64,000 nucleotides of DNA from Ipomoea triloba (Eukaryota; Streptophyta; Magnoliopsida; Solanales; Convolvulaceae): assembly GCF_003576645.1 (NCBI RefSeq), contig NC_044916.1, positions 20,085,662-20,149,661 of the forward strand, in the 5' to 3' direction. Under the pieces are notes generated by a model, which worked only from the letters and a program-made list of their open reading frames with translations, was not told the DNA's origin and did no database searches. Position 1 is the first letter of the stretch. Each line of letters starts with the position of its first letter. Position numbers and translations under genes: made by a program. This document shows positions 10,984 to 22,425 of this stretch, in pieces.

Positions 10984-11485
10984 CTGTAGTTATGTTGAAC
11001 TGACACTGAATAATAGTTTCACATTTTTGGGTACTACAGTTATATCGAAAAGGAATTGCAATTGTGTTGAACTAATACTGAATAATTTTTTCACATTTTT
11101 GGGTGTATATTGTTCAATGAAACTGTAGTTATATCGAAATGATATTGTAGTTGTGTTGAAAGGAAAGTGAATAGCAATTCCATATATTTGACTATATAAT
11201 GTCGAATGAAACTGCAGTTATATCGAAAAGGAAATGCAGTTGTGTTGAAAATAAACTGTAGTTGTGTTAAAAGATAACTGCAATTATGTTGAAAAGGAAC
11301 TGCAATTGTGTTGAAAGGTAACTGCAGTTGTGTTGAAAATAAACTGAATAACAGTTTCACATATTTGAGTGTATATTGTCAAATGAAAGTGCAGTTATAT
11401 TAAAAATGAACTACAGTTGTGTTGAAAGGTAACTGCAGTTTTGTTGAAAAAGAATTGCAGTTGTGTTGAAAGGTAACTGTAGTGT
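10984..11485. repeat. Degenerate minisatellite (CTGCAGTTGTGTTGAAA..)
   Basis: Many imperfect copies of a roughly 20-22-bp unit such as AACTGCAGTTGTGTTGAAA, with a larger segment (..TTTCACATTTTTGGGTGTAT) recurring at about 11020, 11090 and 11355. It replaces the 3' half of the outer Copia. The minus frame 11091-11360 is a product of the repeat. Confidence 0.8.
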
Positions 11486-12308
11486 TTATAAACTAAAAGT
11501 AAACATCGCGGAACAGAGACTGTTTCACCCATTTGTTTTCATTAATCAAAACGATGTCGTTTTGATGCGCGATCCATAGTAAAATTTGCGCAAATTTGGT
11601 GAAAATTACCTACCAATAATACAAGATTGCATTCTAAATATTTTCTTTCAAAAAAAGAAAAAGAAGAAGGAAAGTATCAAGCAATTAAAAAAGAAACACA
11701 TTTCTTAAAATCTTTAATAATTGAAACTTCTAAATCTCATTCAATTGTGCCTTTTTTATACGCCTGGAAACCCTCTTACTTCGCTACTCCAATATTCAGC
11801 CTGAGTGTATGGTGTATTGGTGTCTGAGCTGCTCTACTGAGCTCATCCGACCAACCACTCCAGAGCTAATCGCCAGGCACCTAACACAACAGTATCCATG
11901 TTTCAATTGCACTTTTACATATTACTGGGTGCATATGTTCTTGAGTGTTTTTTACATATCATCATATGCACTTGGTAATTTTAAAATGAATGTTCATACC
12001 TAAATAAGTATTTTTACTTGATTTGTCTCCTAAAAATTATATATTTAGAGAGGCATCCAACAATACACGAAATTCGACAAATTAGTACATATTGAGATTA
12101 AAAGTTCAATATGAATATAATTTTATGTTTCTAATTTATTGGTATATCAATTGATTTTAATTGAAACAATTCTTAAATGGGTATCATGTTATTTATTTTA
12201 TAGTTAACAATTATATTTTTTTAAAGATCAAAATTAAATTATTTTACATCACTCTAATTTCTTTCCATCAAACACTTATAAGTGCTTGATTACTTATTCC
12301 AATCTCTT
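11486..12308. other. AT-rich stretch, no gene seen
   Basis: Contains an AAAACGATGTCGTTTTG palindrome at about 11549-11565 and short incidental frames. I see no recognisable coding, RNA or transposon structure before the hAT TSD. Confidence 0.6.
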
Positions 12309-12316
12309 CCTCCACC

Positions 12317-13182
12317 CAGTGATAGAGCTGCCCTGGGCAAAAAATATACAACCCCAAAACGACGTCGTTTTGGGGTTGTATATAAATATAACTTTTTTTA
12401 TTTTTCTTATTTTGCAGTTTAGATCGTAGTTCTCTGGTTCTCTGTTTCTCTCTTTCGTCCGTCTCGTCACATCCTTACTCGCCATTGCTTCTCTCGACTG
12501 ACGACTCCGTTAACTCTCGTCCCCCCTAAAGGAGATCGTCGTTCGGCTCGCCGCCTTACCGGTCACCGGCAACACCACTCAGCGACAGCACCTCTTATCT
12601 CCTCTCACTTCTCAAGTTCACATTTTGCCCTAATTTCTTTACTTTAACTTTTGCCCTAAATCCTAATTTCTCTAATTTTATTTTAATCTTCTTAAACTAT
12701 GATTTATTGAATTATTGTATTTCTCTAACATAATACATGAATTTGTTTATCCGTTTATGAATTATGATTTATTGATTTATGAATGTCAATGTGAGTTGTG
12801 AGTTTGTGACTCCTGTGATTGTTGGTTTTAGACATAATTAGTTTTAGACATGGCAGGCATAATTAGTTTAGACAGTGAGCAGATTGGCAAGAACGAGAGC
12901 ACATTTATTGTTTATCTTCTTGAACTGTTGGTTTTAGACATAATTGGTTTTAGACAGTGAGCAGATTGGCAAAAATGCAGAAATAATTGAATTTTGACAT
13001 TGGTTAGAGTTATTGGTAAATGGCATTGATTTTAGACATTTAGCTTGTGATTTTGTGAATTTAGCTTTTAATTTATCCAATTTGTGGTTTTGTGAATCAG
13101 TGAATCTTGTGTTTAAATATTTTTGAATTTAGTTTACCTTTGCTTCTTTGCTCCCTCAAAAGAAATCCTGGCTCCGTCACTG
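12317..13182. mobile_element. Non-autonomous hAT transposon with 8-bp TSD
   Basis: Left end CAGTGATAGAGC, right end reverse complement CAGTGACGGAGC, close to the CAGNGGCGGAGCC terminal repeats of plant hAT (Tip100-like) elements. A perfect 8-bp duplication, CCTCCACC, lies at 12309-12316 and 13183-13190, the size diagnostic for hAT. No transposase is encoded in its 866 bp. Near its left end it holds a perfect 40-bp palindrome. Inside, a TTGGTTTTAGACATAATT-type motif recurs at about 12825, 12840 and 12930. Confidence 0.88.
12344..12383. repeat. Perfect 40-bp palindrome centred on GACGTC
   Basis: The 20-bp arm ATATACAACCCCAAAACGAC is followed immediately by its exact reverse complement, with no spacer. 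It could extrude as a hairpin. It sits just inside the hAT left terminus, where subterminal repeats usually lie. Confidence 0.95.
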
Positions 13183-13186
13183 CCTC

Positions 13187-13755
13187 CACCCCCTCCCCCC
13201 CCCCCCCCCCCCCCCCCCNNNNNNNNNNNNNNNNNNNNNNNNNNNNNNNNNNNNNNNNNNNNNNNNNNNNNNNNNNNNNNNNNNNNNNNNNNNNNNNNNN
13301 NNNNNNNNNNNNNNNNNNNNNNNNNNNNNNNNNNNNNNNNNNNNNNNNNNNNNNNNNNNNNNNNNNNNNNNNNNNNNNNNNNNNNNNNNNNNNNNNNNNN
13401 NNNNNNNNNNNNNNNNNNNNNNNNNNNNNNNNNNNNNNNNNNNNNNNNNNNNNNNNNNNNNNNNNNNNNNNNNNNNNNNNNNNNNNNNNNNNNNNNNNNN
13501 NNNNNNNNNNNNNNNNNNNNNNNNNNNNNNNNNNNNNNNNNNNNNNNNNNNNNNNNNNNNNNNNNNNNNNNNNNNNNNNNNNNNNNNNNNNNNNNNNNNN
13601 NNNNNNNNNNNNNNNNNNNNNNNNNNNNNNNNNNNNNNNNNNNNNNNNNNNNNNNNNNNNNNNNNNNNNNNNNNNNNNNNNNNNNNNNNNNNNNNNNNNN
13701 NNNNNNNNNNNNNNNNNNNNNNNNNNNNCCCCCCCCCCCCCCCCCCCCCCCCCCC
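13187..13755. other. Assembly gap bordered by poly-C
   Basis: Runs of C (about 13193-13218 and 13729-13755) enclose 510 Ns (13219-13728). All long frames spanning it are artefacts of N translation. The poly-C borders suggest sequencing dropped out in a homopolymer. Confidence 0.97.
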
Positions 13756-14035
13756 ATTTTTCCCAATTAATGATTGTATTTTAAGTTTATACATCAAAAC
13801 AATTAATAAGTGGGAACCCATTATTAGGTCCATTTAAATGATATTATGTACAACCCACTCTAACTGCTTATCCATAAAGCATAATCTTGTTACCATAACC
13901 GAATCTATCAAATGCTTATTTAGGTGTACCATGACCTACCCAACTGTGTGAATCATATGTTGGAAATAATTCTCAAAAAAACCCAAGAAAATGGAGATAA
14001 TAGAAAAATCCACAATAAACAATAAACCAGGAAAT

Positions 14036-14350
14036 TCAACCTATATAAAGGTTAAATAAACCAGGAATAACCCGGGGACAAAAGTGGACGAAATTTGGTG
14101 TAGTTGTAAGCACGACTCGAGTTGTCTCTCTCCTTAAAACCTTATTTACCGCCTCCTGGGGTGCTGGAGCGTTGTGGCCTAGGTTTCCTAGGATAAAACG
14201 CACTACGCTCCCTGCGTTTGAGCACACAAACTTGGGGGACCCAGCGAACGAGAACACGAGATGAACACAGGCGGCTTGAAGGAAGGTTGAGCAGAGTTTC
14301 GAGGTGAAAAATTCACTTTTGCAGAGTGATTTTGTTTTGTGTTTTGACAC
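14036..14350 (-). mobile_element. LTR-like fragment, related to 46610-46860
   Basis: On the minus strand it contains TTTTATCCTAGGAAACC, then GCTCCAGCACCCCAGGAGG and GGTTTTAAGGAGAGA. The plus strand at 46733-46803 has the same order (TTTTATCCTTGGAGACC, GCTCCTAGCACTCTCGGGAGG, GGTTTTAAGGAAAGAG). The shared non-coding block suggests two LTR/leader fragments of one retrotransposon family. Boundaries were not found. The 104-residue minus frame here is probably not a gene. Confidence 0.4.
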
Positions 14351-14559
14351 TATGTAAATTTTCTACTCACCTAGAAGAATATATAGGAGATGAAGGATTA
14401 ATGGCATTCAACATGACATTCAGTTCTAGCAATGTAACCCCCTCCCACTAACCAAGTATTAACTCTGCCACTAACATGGAATTAACTCTAAAAAATAAAG
14501 ATTTGAATTAATCTGATATTAATTCCATAACGTAATGAGTTAATCGCATGAACGGTCAC

Positions 14560-14930
14560 TACGGAAGTGAACCGTTTTGGCCAGAGTCTCTTGCGAGAGG
14601 TCACTGCACTTACGCACGGAAGATCGCCTGCGAGAGGTGACTCAGAGCTACGAGAGGTCGACCAGTGCAAGCTTCGAGAGTTCAACTCTTAGCCACGAGA
14701 GATCGACCAGTGCGACCAGGAGATCACCGCTATCGCGAGTTTCCATCCGCGAGAGATCAGCTCTCGCTAGTGCAAATCCGCCTCGAGACATCGGCATGTC
14801 TCGCGCGCTGCAGTGCACAAGACATCGATGTCTCGCGCACTGCGTAGTCGCGAGACATCAATGTCTCGCGTGCTGCTGCTGCTCGCCTGCGAGAGGTCGA
14901 TCTCTCGCAAGGCAGTGGCCTGAGATGGAA
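14560..14930. repeat. GC-rich array of short inverted repeats (CGAGAGGTCGA / GAGACATCGATGTCTC)
   Basis: About 370 bp packed with CGAGAGRTCGACC-type direct repeats (for example 14653, 14698), switching to palindromic units: GAGACATCGGCATGTCTC (about 14784), AGACATCGATGTCT (about 14820), GAGACATCAATGTCTC (about 14851) and GCGAGAGGTCGATCTCTCGC (14890-14909). Adjacent CGCGCACTGC/CGTGCTGC spacers recur. The composition is far more GC-rich than the surroundings. The overlapping frames (14577-14954 and others) are repeat-driven and unsupported. Confidence 0.75.
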
Positions 14931-14992
14931 AAATCGCTCAGAAATTCGGCATAACTTAGCCCTCAAGGCCAGCCAATTTTTGGACGACATTC

Positions 14993-15665
14993 GTGCCCGC
15001 GTATATTATCATTTATGTACATTATGGTTATGAATTAGGTGTATTATGGTTATGGATTATGTGTGTTAACCATTGGAGTAGTGTAAACACTAAGATGAGT
15101 TCTGTGTATGTTGTGATGATATTTTGTGCATTATCTTCTGACATTCTGTGTATTCTAGCCACAAATTCTGTACATTCATTTCAATTATGTATGTTAATGA
15201 CTTGAGTAGTGTAAGATGAGTTATGTGTAGGTTCTGATGTGTTTGTGTATTTGGTGTTATTATTTATGTATATTATGGTTATGAATTATGTGTATTATGG
15301 TTATGGATTATGTGTGTTAACCATTGGAGTGGTGTAAAAACTAATATTAGTTATGTGTACGTGTGTGACAATTTTCTGTGCATTTTGTTTTGACATTCAG
15401 TGCATTCTTTACACAAATTCTGTGTATGGTATTGGAAATCAATAATGTACAGAATTATATACTAGAATACATATAATCTCTAAATAGAATACACAGAATC
15501 ATAAACCTAAGTATTATCATTTCTATTTCATGAAGCATGACATTGAAATCATTAATGTACAGAATTATATATTAGAATACACATAATATATGAATAGAAT
15601 ACACAGAATCATAAGGCTAAGTATTATCATTTATGTTTCATGAGGCATGGCATTCAAATCATTAA
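14993..15665. repeat. AT-rich direct repeats, left part of a split element
   Basis: Two degenerate repeats of about 260 bp (ATTATGGTTATGAATTA.. at 15022 and 15266) are followed by two of about 110 bp (AATGTACAGAATTATATA at about 15445 and 15555). The last unit is cut by the solo LTR at 15666 and continues after 18302, where TGTACAGAATTATATATTAG resumes. Confidence 0.75.
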
Positions 15666-18307
15666 TGTAACACCCCAATTTTCCACTCTTATACTTTATT
15701 ACAAATCAGTAATCAGACGCTGCGGAAGCTTACATCTACTCAACAGAAAACTGGGTGCTACCGCCACACCTAGAGTGAATTCTATCACCTCTTTGACAAA
15801 CTCCACTCTAAGTGCTAAGGCTAAACTTACAACACCAACACACTACAACAACATCATAGTAGACCTCAACCTGCACTTCTCTTCTATTCTGAGCTCATCG
15901 GCTACAGAGGTACTCACTAAACTACATCTGATAAAAACAATACACATTGAAGTGTAGTTAGCGCGACGGTTAAGTAAGGATATCCACGGGTTATTCAAAA
16001 CTAAATAAAGGTTTTGTAAAAAAAAATTGTTACATCAAAACCCTATCCTTACTCATCAGCCGAGGTTCTACCTGCAACAGTTACACATAGCAACGTGCAC
16101 ACATAACAGGCAACAATTTCAATATCAATCTTGAATCACTTTCCCTCTAGACGAAGTCATACAATAATCATTTACTTACTCAAAGCATATATTGCCAAAC
16201 ATTTAAGCATATAAGCAAGTAATGGAAAAACACAAATTCCACCTTTTTGTTCTCAATCACTTTCTTTGAAAAACATTTCCCTCATAAGGAAATTCTCTTC
16301 ACTTTTCACCTTTCAGAGAGATCACCCATAACCTTTGGGTATTTTCAATACTTTTCACATACCTCTTCTCCGTAGCTACAGCGTAACTACATTCATATTT
16401 CAAAATCCACTTGGTTCTAGATAGAAAGTGAGTGTGAAACCTTTGGAGTATCCTTTCTCCACTTTTGACTGACCACTTGGATCGTTCAACTCGGGTTCAG
16501 TGGTTATCGCCCGGTCTAATACTGATCCCCTGGACTTATAGGCGCGTTGGAATGATTCCTAGCTAGCCTTACTAGGTTCATAAGAACGACACCTACCCGA
16601 AAATAGAGTGACTATACTTAAGTGTGCACACCCCCGCAGGAGACCCTTTTCCTTCCGGGTGATATAGTACTCGGCGAATAGACTTCGCCCACAGTATGAA
16701 CTGGTCATACAATAACATAACCACCATACGGGAAGGCACTTTAAGCTCTCTATCTCGTAGGCTACAAGACAAGGTCCTTCACCACTTTTACTAGAACTAA
16801 GGTTTGAAAACATTTTCCTTCCTTTTCCCTTTTCTTGAGTCAAAATCACTTTTTAGACATTTTCCACAAAATCAAGTCCTCCTTTGAAATCAATCACCAT
16901 TCTTAACTTAGTTCAAAAGTCTTGTCTCTCAAAACATTTTGCTCAAAACATTTCCCATCATCACACTACACATATGTATATATGCACTCAACATAACATT
17001 TTCCACATTTATGCATACTCACATAAAGTACACATACCATATATATATACATAATACAACCTTTATTTAATTATACATATATACTCATATATGTACATAT
17101 ATATATATATAGTTTAAACACACACACATCACACGTGTATATATATACATAATACACACATAACTATATATACTACACGTACATACATATGTTTCATATA
17201 CATAATACACACATATATATATTTACTATACTACAAACATATATTTAACACACACACACGTACACAGTATATATATATACATCATACTACACACAATATA
17301 TATATATGCACATATCACGACACACACCCACCACATATACACACACGGCATAACATATATATTTATACCTAAATACATAGTTTCCCCACTTCATAGCATA
17401 TGCACACCACATAACATATAGGTTTCATGTACACCAATCAACAACAATTCATAACCTAGCTATCAATTATCTAGTTTCAAATAACCTCAACCAAATAAGG
17501 GGATTCCTTACCTCAAGAAGGTTTACTAACACCGTAGGAACAACTCTTGGATCTTTTCCCCAAATTCACCTTAAATCCTATGATCAAAATCAACACCATA
17601 ACACAATATTTTAAGAAACTAAGCTTAGATTCAAGCTCTAGGAAGGAATGCAAAGCTTTCTACCGGATAAAATCGAAATCTTACCGAATAATCTTGAGAG
17701 TTGTGAAGAAATTTGGCTATGGAAGCAAGGTTTTAATGGTGGAGGGAGATGAAGAATCACACACTCTCTCACCCTTTCTCTCTTTTCGGCAATTTGAAGG
17801 GAAATGGGGAAAAATAAATGGGAACAAAGCTTTTATATTTTCCCTTATGTGATAAGAATGAGGAGTCTTGAAGACTAAGTCACATTGGATCATCCCTTAT
17901 AAGATAAGAATGAGGAAGATGTGGATAAAATTGTGACACTTGTCAAAGTCTTATGGTTCCTCAAGAAAAATATCTTCAATTGGACTGGTAAGGGTTAAAA
18001 CAGATGAATTCTCGGTAGAAAATAATCTAAATCCAATAATTTTCGAAACCACAAATTTATTCCAGTCTAAACCTCAAAATTGGGCTAGGTTCGGTACACC
18101 GCGAAATTCCGCGAGGTACGATCACAAATAAATTTTTGCTGCTATGGGCTAATCTAATTAAATAGGAAATTCAAGAATAATAGTATGATGTCTAAAAATC
18201 CATTTCCTAGGACAAACGGGTCCGAACACAAGTTCCTAAAAATTTTACGGTTCGTGACCGGCACGCATGATCGCAGCTTATTGGAATTAGTGAGGGGTTA
18301 CAATTAA
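15661..18307. repeat. Target-site duplication ATTAA
   Basis: ATTAA at 15661-15665 and 18303-18307 flank the TGTAACACCCC..GGGGTTACA insert. Joining the flanks gives ATTAATGTACAGAATTATAT, identical to the neighbouring repeat unit at about 15551, which confirms the empty site. Confidence 0.96.
15666..18302 (-). mobile_element. Solo LTR, 2637 bp, Gypsy-type
   Basis: Starts TGTAACACCCC, ends GGGGTTACA, with a perfect 5-bp TSD. There is no internal domain. Minus orientation is inferred: the GGTGTGCACACTTAAG block, plus-oriented at about 50019 in the 47482-51174 LTR, is reversed here (about 16618-16633). The interior has long ACATATATAC-type simple sequence (16970-17360). Frames at 15640, 16559, 17547 and 17940 are not genes. 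The terminal sequences suit a chromovirus-like (Tekay/Del) LTR; that name is inferred. Confidence 0.9.
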
Positions 18308-18490
18308 TGTACAGAATTATATATTAGAATACACATAATCTCTTAATAGAATACACAGAATTCCACATAACTGGAATTTGACAAACGGAACGGTGTCTAT
18401 CGCGCGTCAACTCCCCACTAACTTAGTTAAACGATGTCATTTTGGACCAGGGTCCACATTGCACTATAGACCCTGGTCCACAATATAAAG
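18303..18490. repeat. Right part of the split AT-rich element
   Basis: Continues the 14993-15665 repeat to about 18365, then AAACGATGTCATTTTGG and an inverted pair GGACCAGGGTCCA / GACCCTGGTCCAC (18444-18482). Related GGTCCA..CTATAGAC words occur at 57763-57790 and 59513-59530. Confidence 0.55.
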
Positions 18491-18519
18491 ATTGCAAAAT
18501 AACAGCTGCAGCCATCAGG

Positions 18520-18609
18520 TCACCAACTTCCTTAACCTTCCAGCACTGGGCAGCCGTTAGCCCCCATACATGGTCTTACGACTTTGCGGAGACTTGTGTT
18601 TTTGGTAAA
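18520..18609 (-). pseudogene. Plastid 23S rRNA fragment (NUPT)
   Basis: The plus strand reads CACCAACTTCCTTAACCTTC, then CAGCACTGGGCAG, CCCCCATACATGGTCTTACG and ACTTTGCGGAGAC..TGTTTTTGGTAAA. I recognise this as the complement of a conserved segment of plastid 23S rRNA. A few base changes are visible against my recollection (for example GAGACTTGTG for GAGACCTGTG). Only about 90 bp is present, so it is a nuclear copy with no function. Mitochondrial or bacterial origin is less likely but not excluded. Confidence 0.8.
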
Positions 18610-18984
18610 TAAGTGGTAACAACGGCAACTTATGCTATGAGCCCGGGTCCACCTTGCAAATATTTATGGTAAAATATAAAATTGTTGATATAAAGTATAT
18701 GTCCATAATCAGGTGAGAAGTATGCCCCATGTGAGAACTTAGCTTGTGGACAAATTCAAACCATTGGTCTAGTAGATCTAACGGTAGAAAATAAACAAAA
18801 TTTTGTAATATTTATGAAAATGACCCCGCTCATCTATATTAATATGATATTTTTATTTTTTTTTTATTTTAATTAGATCAATTCTAAACTTTTTATTTAA
18901 TTTTAAAGAGAAAAAATTAAAAATAGTTTTATATTAAAACTATGTTAAAAAAAAAAAAGATAGAATTAAAATATAAACATATAT

Positions 18985-19760
18985 TTACATGGAATTTGGT
19001 TTGAGGGAACTGCTATCTCATTCCCACTTAATTTCCACTTAATTCCGAAGGTAACTAAATTCCTTCGTTTGGTTGGAGGGAATTTCAATTCTTTCATTTT
19101 CATGGAAATAGAATCTCATGTCCCCCTCTGGATTTTAATTCCGTGGATTTTAAGAAGAAAAAAAAAAGACAATCTTGAGAAAAAATTACCCCTCACCTTT
19201 TTAACCTAAAATTGATGATTGGCGTTCCCTTCTAGATTGTAACATGTATTATTCTTCATGTATTATTCTTCGACTACTGTAAACAAAGAACGATGTTCCT
19301 GAGCAATAATCATTCTAGGTCAACCTTAATCAAGTATTTTTTTCTCAAAAATCTCAAGTATTTAAATTTTATGTGTATATAGTGTATTTGCCTAAATTTG
19401 GAACAACAAATTTTTATTATGCGCGCCTATCTATGCGATGGTGAATGGTTTGATTTTTGTGTTTGTTAACTTTGTTTATAATAGTGAATGAATTCTTTAT
19501 TTCTATGCAATAGTGAATGAAAAGTTGCATTGTTTATAATTTTATAATAACAATGGGTATTTTGGACTTTATACTATTTATTCCTTTTCAATTCCTATGT
19601 ATACCAAACTTTGGAATTGAAATTTCCACTAATTTTATTCCTGCAAATCAAATACTGGAATTTAAACTCCCACATTATTCTTTTCCCATGGAATTGCAAT
19701 TCCTTTCCCACCTAATTCCTTCTTTCCAACCAAATGCCCCGTTAAGGTGTGTTAAGGAAA
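18985..19760. mobile_element. Possible MITE or DNA-transposon remnant with imperfect terminal repeats
   Basis: The right end, reversed, reads GGGGCATTTGGTTGGAAAGA. The left part has TTCGTTTGGTTGGAGGGAAT (about 19064). Both are followed inward by GAATT..ATTCC-rich sequence with CATGGAA near 19100 and CCATGGAA near 19687. This is the usual look of plant MITEs with GGCGTTTGGTTGG-type ends. No clear TSD was found. The 82-residue frame 19517-19765 is incidental. Confidence 0.4.
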
Positions 19761-19799
19761 GATAGAATTAAAATATGAATATATGGTGAATTAGGGGTT

Positions 19800-20330
19800 G
19801 CAGCAAATTGTATAGTTAGCAAAGCTAGTGATGGATACACCCTAATTGGGGTACCCGACTCGAGGAGACCGGGATCTGGAGCCCGTCGACTGATCAGTCT
19901 GTTGGGATTTATGGCCCGGTTCAGACTGCGCAGACAGTCAGGAGGCGGTGCCCGACTGGGTATTCTTCAAGAGGCCGCGATTGTGCAGAGTTCAACATCT
20001 TTGGCGAGATTCGAGGAATCTTTCCTATTTCAGAATATGGTAACTTCTATGGCGGTTGAGCAGCCCAAATTACTTTCCTAAAATTATACTCCGTATTTGT
20101 TAAGATTCCTTCTTATTTCCATGTGTAAGTTTATTATTCCTGTATAAATACCCTTGGGGTCACATTGTAAAGGGGGCTAATTTTTTAATACCAGGTTAAT
20201 TGTTCTCTAAGTTGTGCTTGTATTTTTTCCTTAAATAATTTATTTAAGTTCTATAGTAATGTTAGCTAGCTGAAACGGTTACCGAGTAGCCGTAAAACCA
20301 ACAGTTTGATTCCTTAGACCTTTCATAAAA
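19800..20330 (+). mobile_element. LTR-like or promoter-like non-coding segment
   Basis: GC-rich first part (GACTCGAGGAGACCGGG..) followed by CTGTATAAATACCC, a strong TATA-like box (about 20143-20156), then CACATTGTAAAGGGGG and a T-rich stretch. The layout resembles the U3/R/U5 of a small LTR. Termini and TSD were not resolved. Confidence 0.3.
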
Positions 20331-20339
20331 TACAACCAT

Positions 20340-20886
20340 TATATTAATTATCAATTAAATTATCTCAACTTTTTATCATTTGTATGTATAATAATGTATT
20401 ATTTATTTTTATTGAAGCATATACTACACACACATATATGGGCTGTATATGTGCTGGGTGAAGGGGGGCAACTACCCGCATTGCTCCTCCTCTGGTTCTG
20501 CCCCTACTCAATACTCCATTGATATGATGCATGCTTGTATATTCATGTAGGCGAGCCAAACATTTTTCTTTAAATATAAGAAAAACTTTTGAAAATTTTT
20601 TGCAAGATTTTAGATCAATTATTAAAAACACCATCAAAGAAAAAAAAAAACCATTAAAACTACAACATGGACGCAGCCAAAAACATAAATAACAATCTTT
20701 GTCTCCTGCAAAAAGCTAATAATTTAGCTAATAAGATAACAACAGTACAGAAAGAGATGGGCTCAATTATTAGTTATTTCTTAGATTATTTTTACAGAAT
20801 ATTATTCTAAATGATGATATTCTAAATAATTAACCACCATATAAATTAATTAGATAAAATTATATTATTGAAGATAAAATAAAATA

Positions 20887-20925
<39 letters not shown>

Positions 20926-21910
20926 TAGTAATCAAATGAGCCCTTTTTATTATAAATTCTCAAACTTTATAAGAAAATGCAATAAGGCCTATTAACGTTA
21001 AAAAGTTACAATTAAATACATCAACTTATTATTTTGTATATATGTGTCCAATACCTGATTATCTACCAGCAATATTTAGAAATTAGAACTCCAACAACTG
21101 AACTGGTGAGCGATGATTATCGGCCGTCAACCGTCAAACAGTCGATAGTTCCCTCGTCACTGATGAAGGTGACTGACTGTCATCCTGGTGAGGCAACTAG
21201 TCACTAATTTGGTTGTCGGAACCCTAATAATCGTATTACTGGTGGATGATTAATCGTTTGTTAGGTCTAAACGTACAAAAATAACAAGTTAATATGTGTT
21301 TAATTGTGACATTTTAAAATTCATGAATTTTTTGATGAAAAAAATATTCTTAATTATTTAAGTTGGAGTCAGTCCAACTCCCAAGATTGGAGGATTATTT
21401 AATTATGACGATGTAACAAAACAGCATATCCCATGCAATACCACGTACTTCAATGAACTACAAATGTAGAAAATGATAATAATATATGCAACACGTGGTA
21501 GAATATGTACAAATTTTACATTGCAGAGAAAAAGATGCCTCTTTATGACAACGTTATATTACAGGTATACTGTTTTGTCTTTCTTCCTACCCCGGCCCCT
21601 CACGCCTTCATCGTGTGCTCTTTTTATATTTTCTATTTCTCCTTTTTTTTTTCATTGTCCATTTCTCCTTAATTTCTTATTCTTTTACTATTTTTAAGTA
21701 GAGAATATCGAATAAAACCATTACTTTAATTTTATACTTCCCCATTTTTTGCATGTATTAATTTTATATGCCACTGTTTGTAGTACTACTTTTTATATAT
21801 CTCACATTTTATTATATGTTTTGATTTATAATATAATATGTGATGCTTTTAAAAATGTACTTTTAAAATATAATACTCATGCATATGTGATATATACAAT
21901 TACTCTCCTA
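20340..21910. other. AT-rich intergenic DNA, no gene seen
   Basis: Contains an (AT)n run at 20893-20923 and short incidental frames (20365-20637 minus, 21473-21697 plus) without recognisable domains. No RNA gene or transposon end could be identified. Confidence 0.6.
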
Positions 21911-21916
21911 TATGGA

Positions 21917-22035
21917 ATGTCATGAGATCGAGCCTCAGTGGAGGCGAATTGACTCTTTGTATTTCATCAGGTTGAGAAAGTATAGATGAACAAATACTAC
22001 AATGTAATAGGGTCAGTTGGAGTCCAAATTGAAGA
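21917..22035 (+). mobile_element. 5'-truncated tRNA-derived SINE
   Basis: Contains GAGATCGAGCCTCAGTGGAGG (B-box-like GATCGAGCCTC), TTGACTCTTTGTATTTCATCAGGTTGAGAAAGTA and AATAGGGTCAG..GTC. The same order occurs at 24346-24470 and in part at 59608-59725. The A-box half is absent. Confidence 0.6.
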
Positions 22036-22100
22036 TCTTTAAAAAAAAAAACGCAGTGCCATTATTGTAATTTTGTGTGTGTAAGATAATTTTTTTTTGC

Positions 22101-22425
22101 CTTTCAGTGCACATTGTTCCTTCTTCTAGTGCACATTTTTATGTCATATAGTGCACATTGTTCCTTCTTCTAGTGCACATTGTTATGCCATACAGTGCAC
22201 ATCGTTCCTTTTTCCAGTGTACATTGTTATTTCATATAGTTCACATTGTTCCTTCTTCTAGTGCACATTGTTATGCCATACAGTGCACATTGTTCTCTTT
22301 TTCAGCGCACATTGTTTTGCCATACAGTGCACATTGTTCATTCTTTCAGTGCACATTGTATAACATACAGTGCACATTCTCCCTTCTTCCAGTGCACATT
22401 GTTGTGCCTTCCAGATGTACACTAG
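22101..22425. repeat. 22-bp minisatellite with AGTGCACATTGTT units
   Basis: About 14 units of CAGTGCACATTGTTCCTTCT alternating with a second 22-bp form (TAGTGCACATTGTTATGCCA), giving a 44-bp higher-order period. Divergence is modest. The plus frame 22158-22493 is a translation of the array. Confidence 0.92.

Noticed and set aside
13107..13837. Long frames of over 200 residues on both strands across the N block
   Set aside because: They consist mainly of X from 510 Ns plus poly-Pro or poly-Gly from the C runs; there is no real coding sequence.
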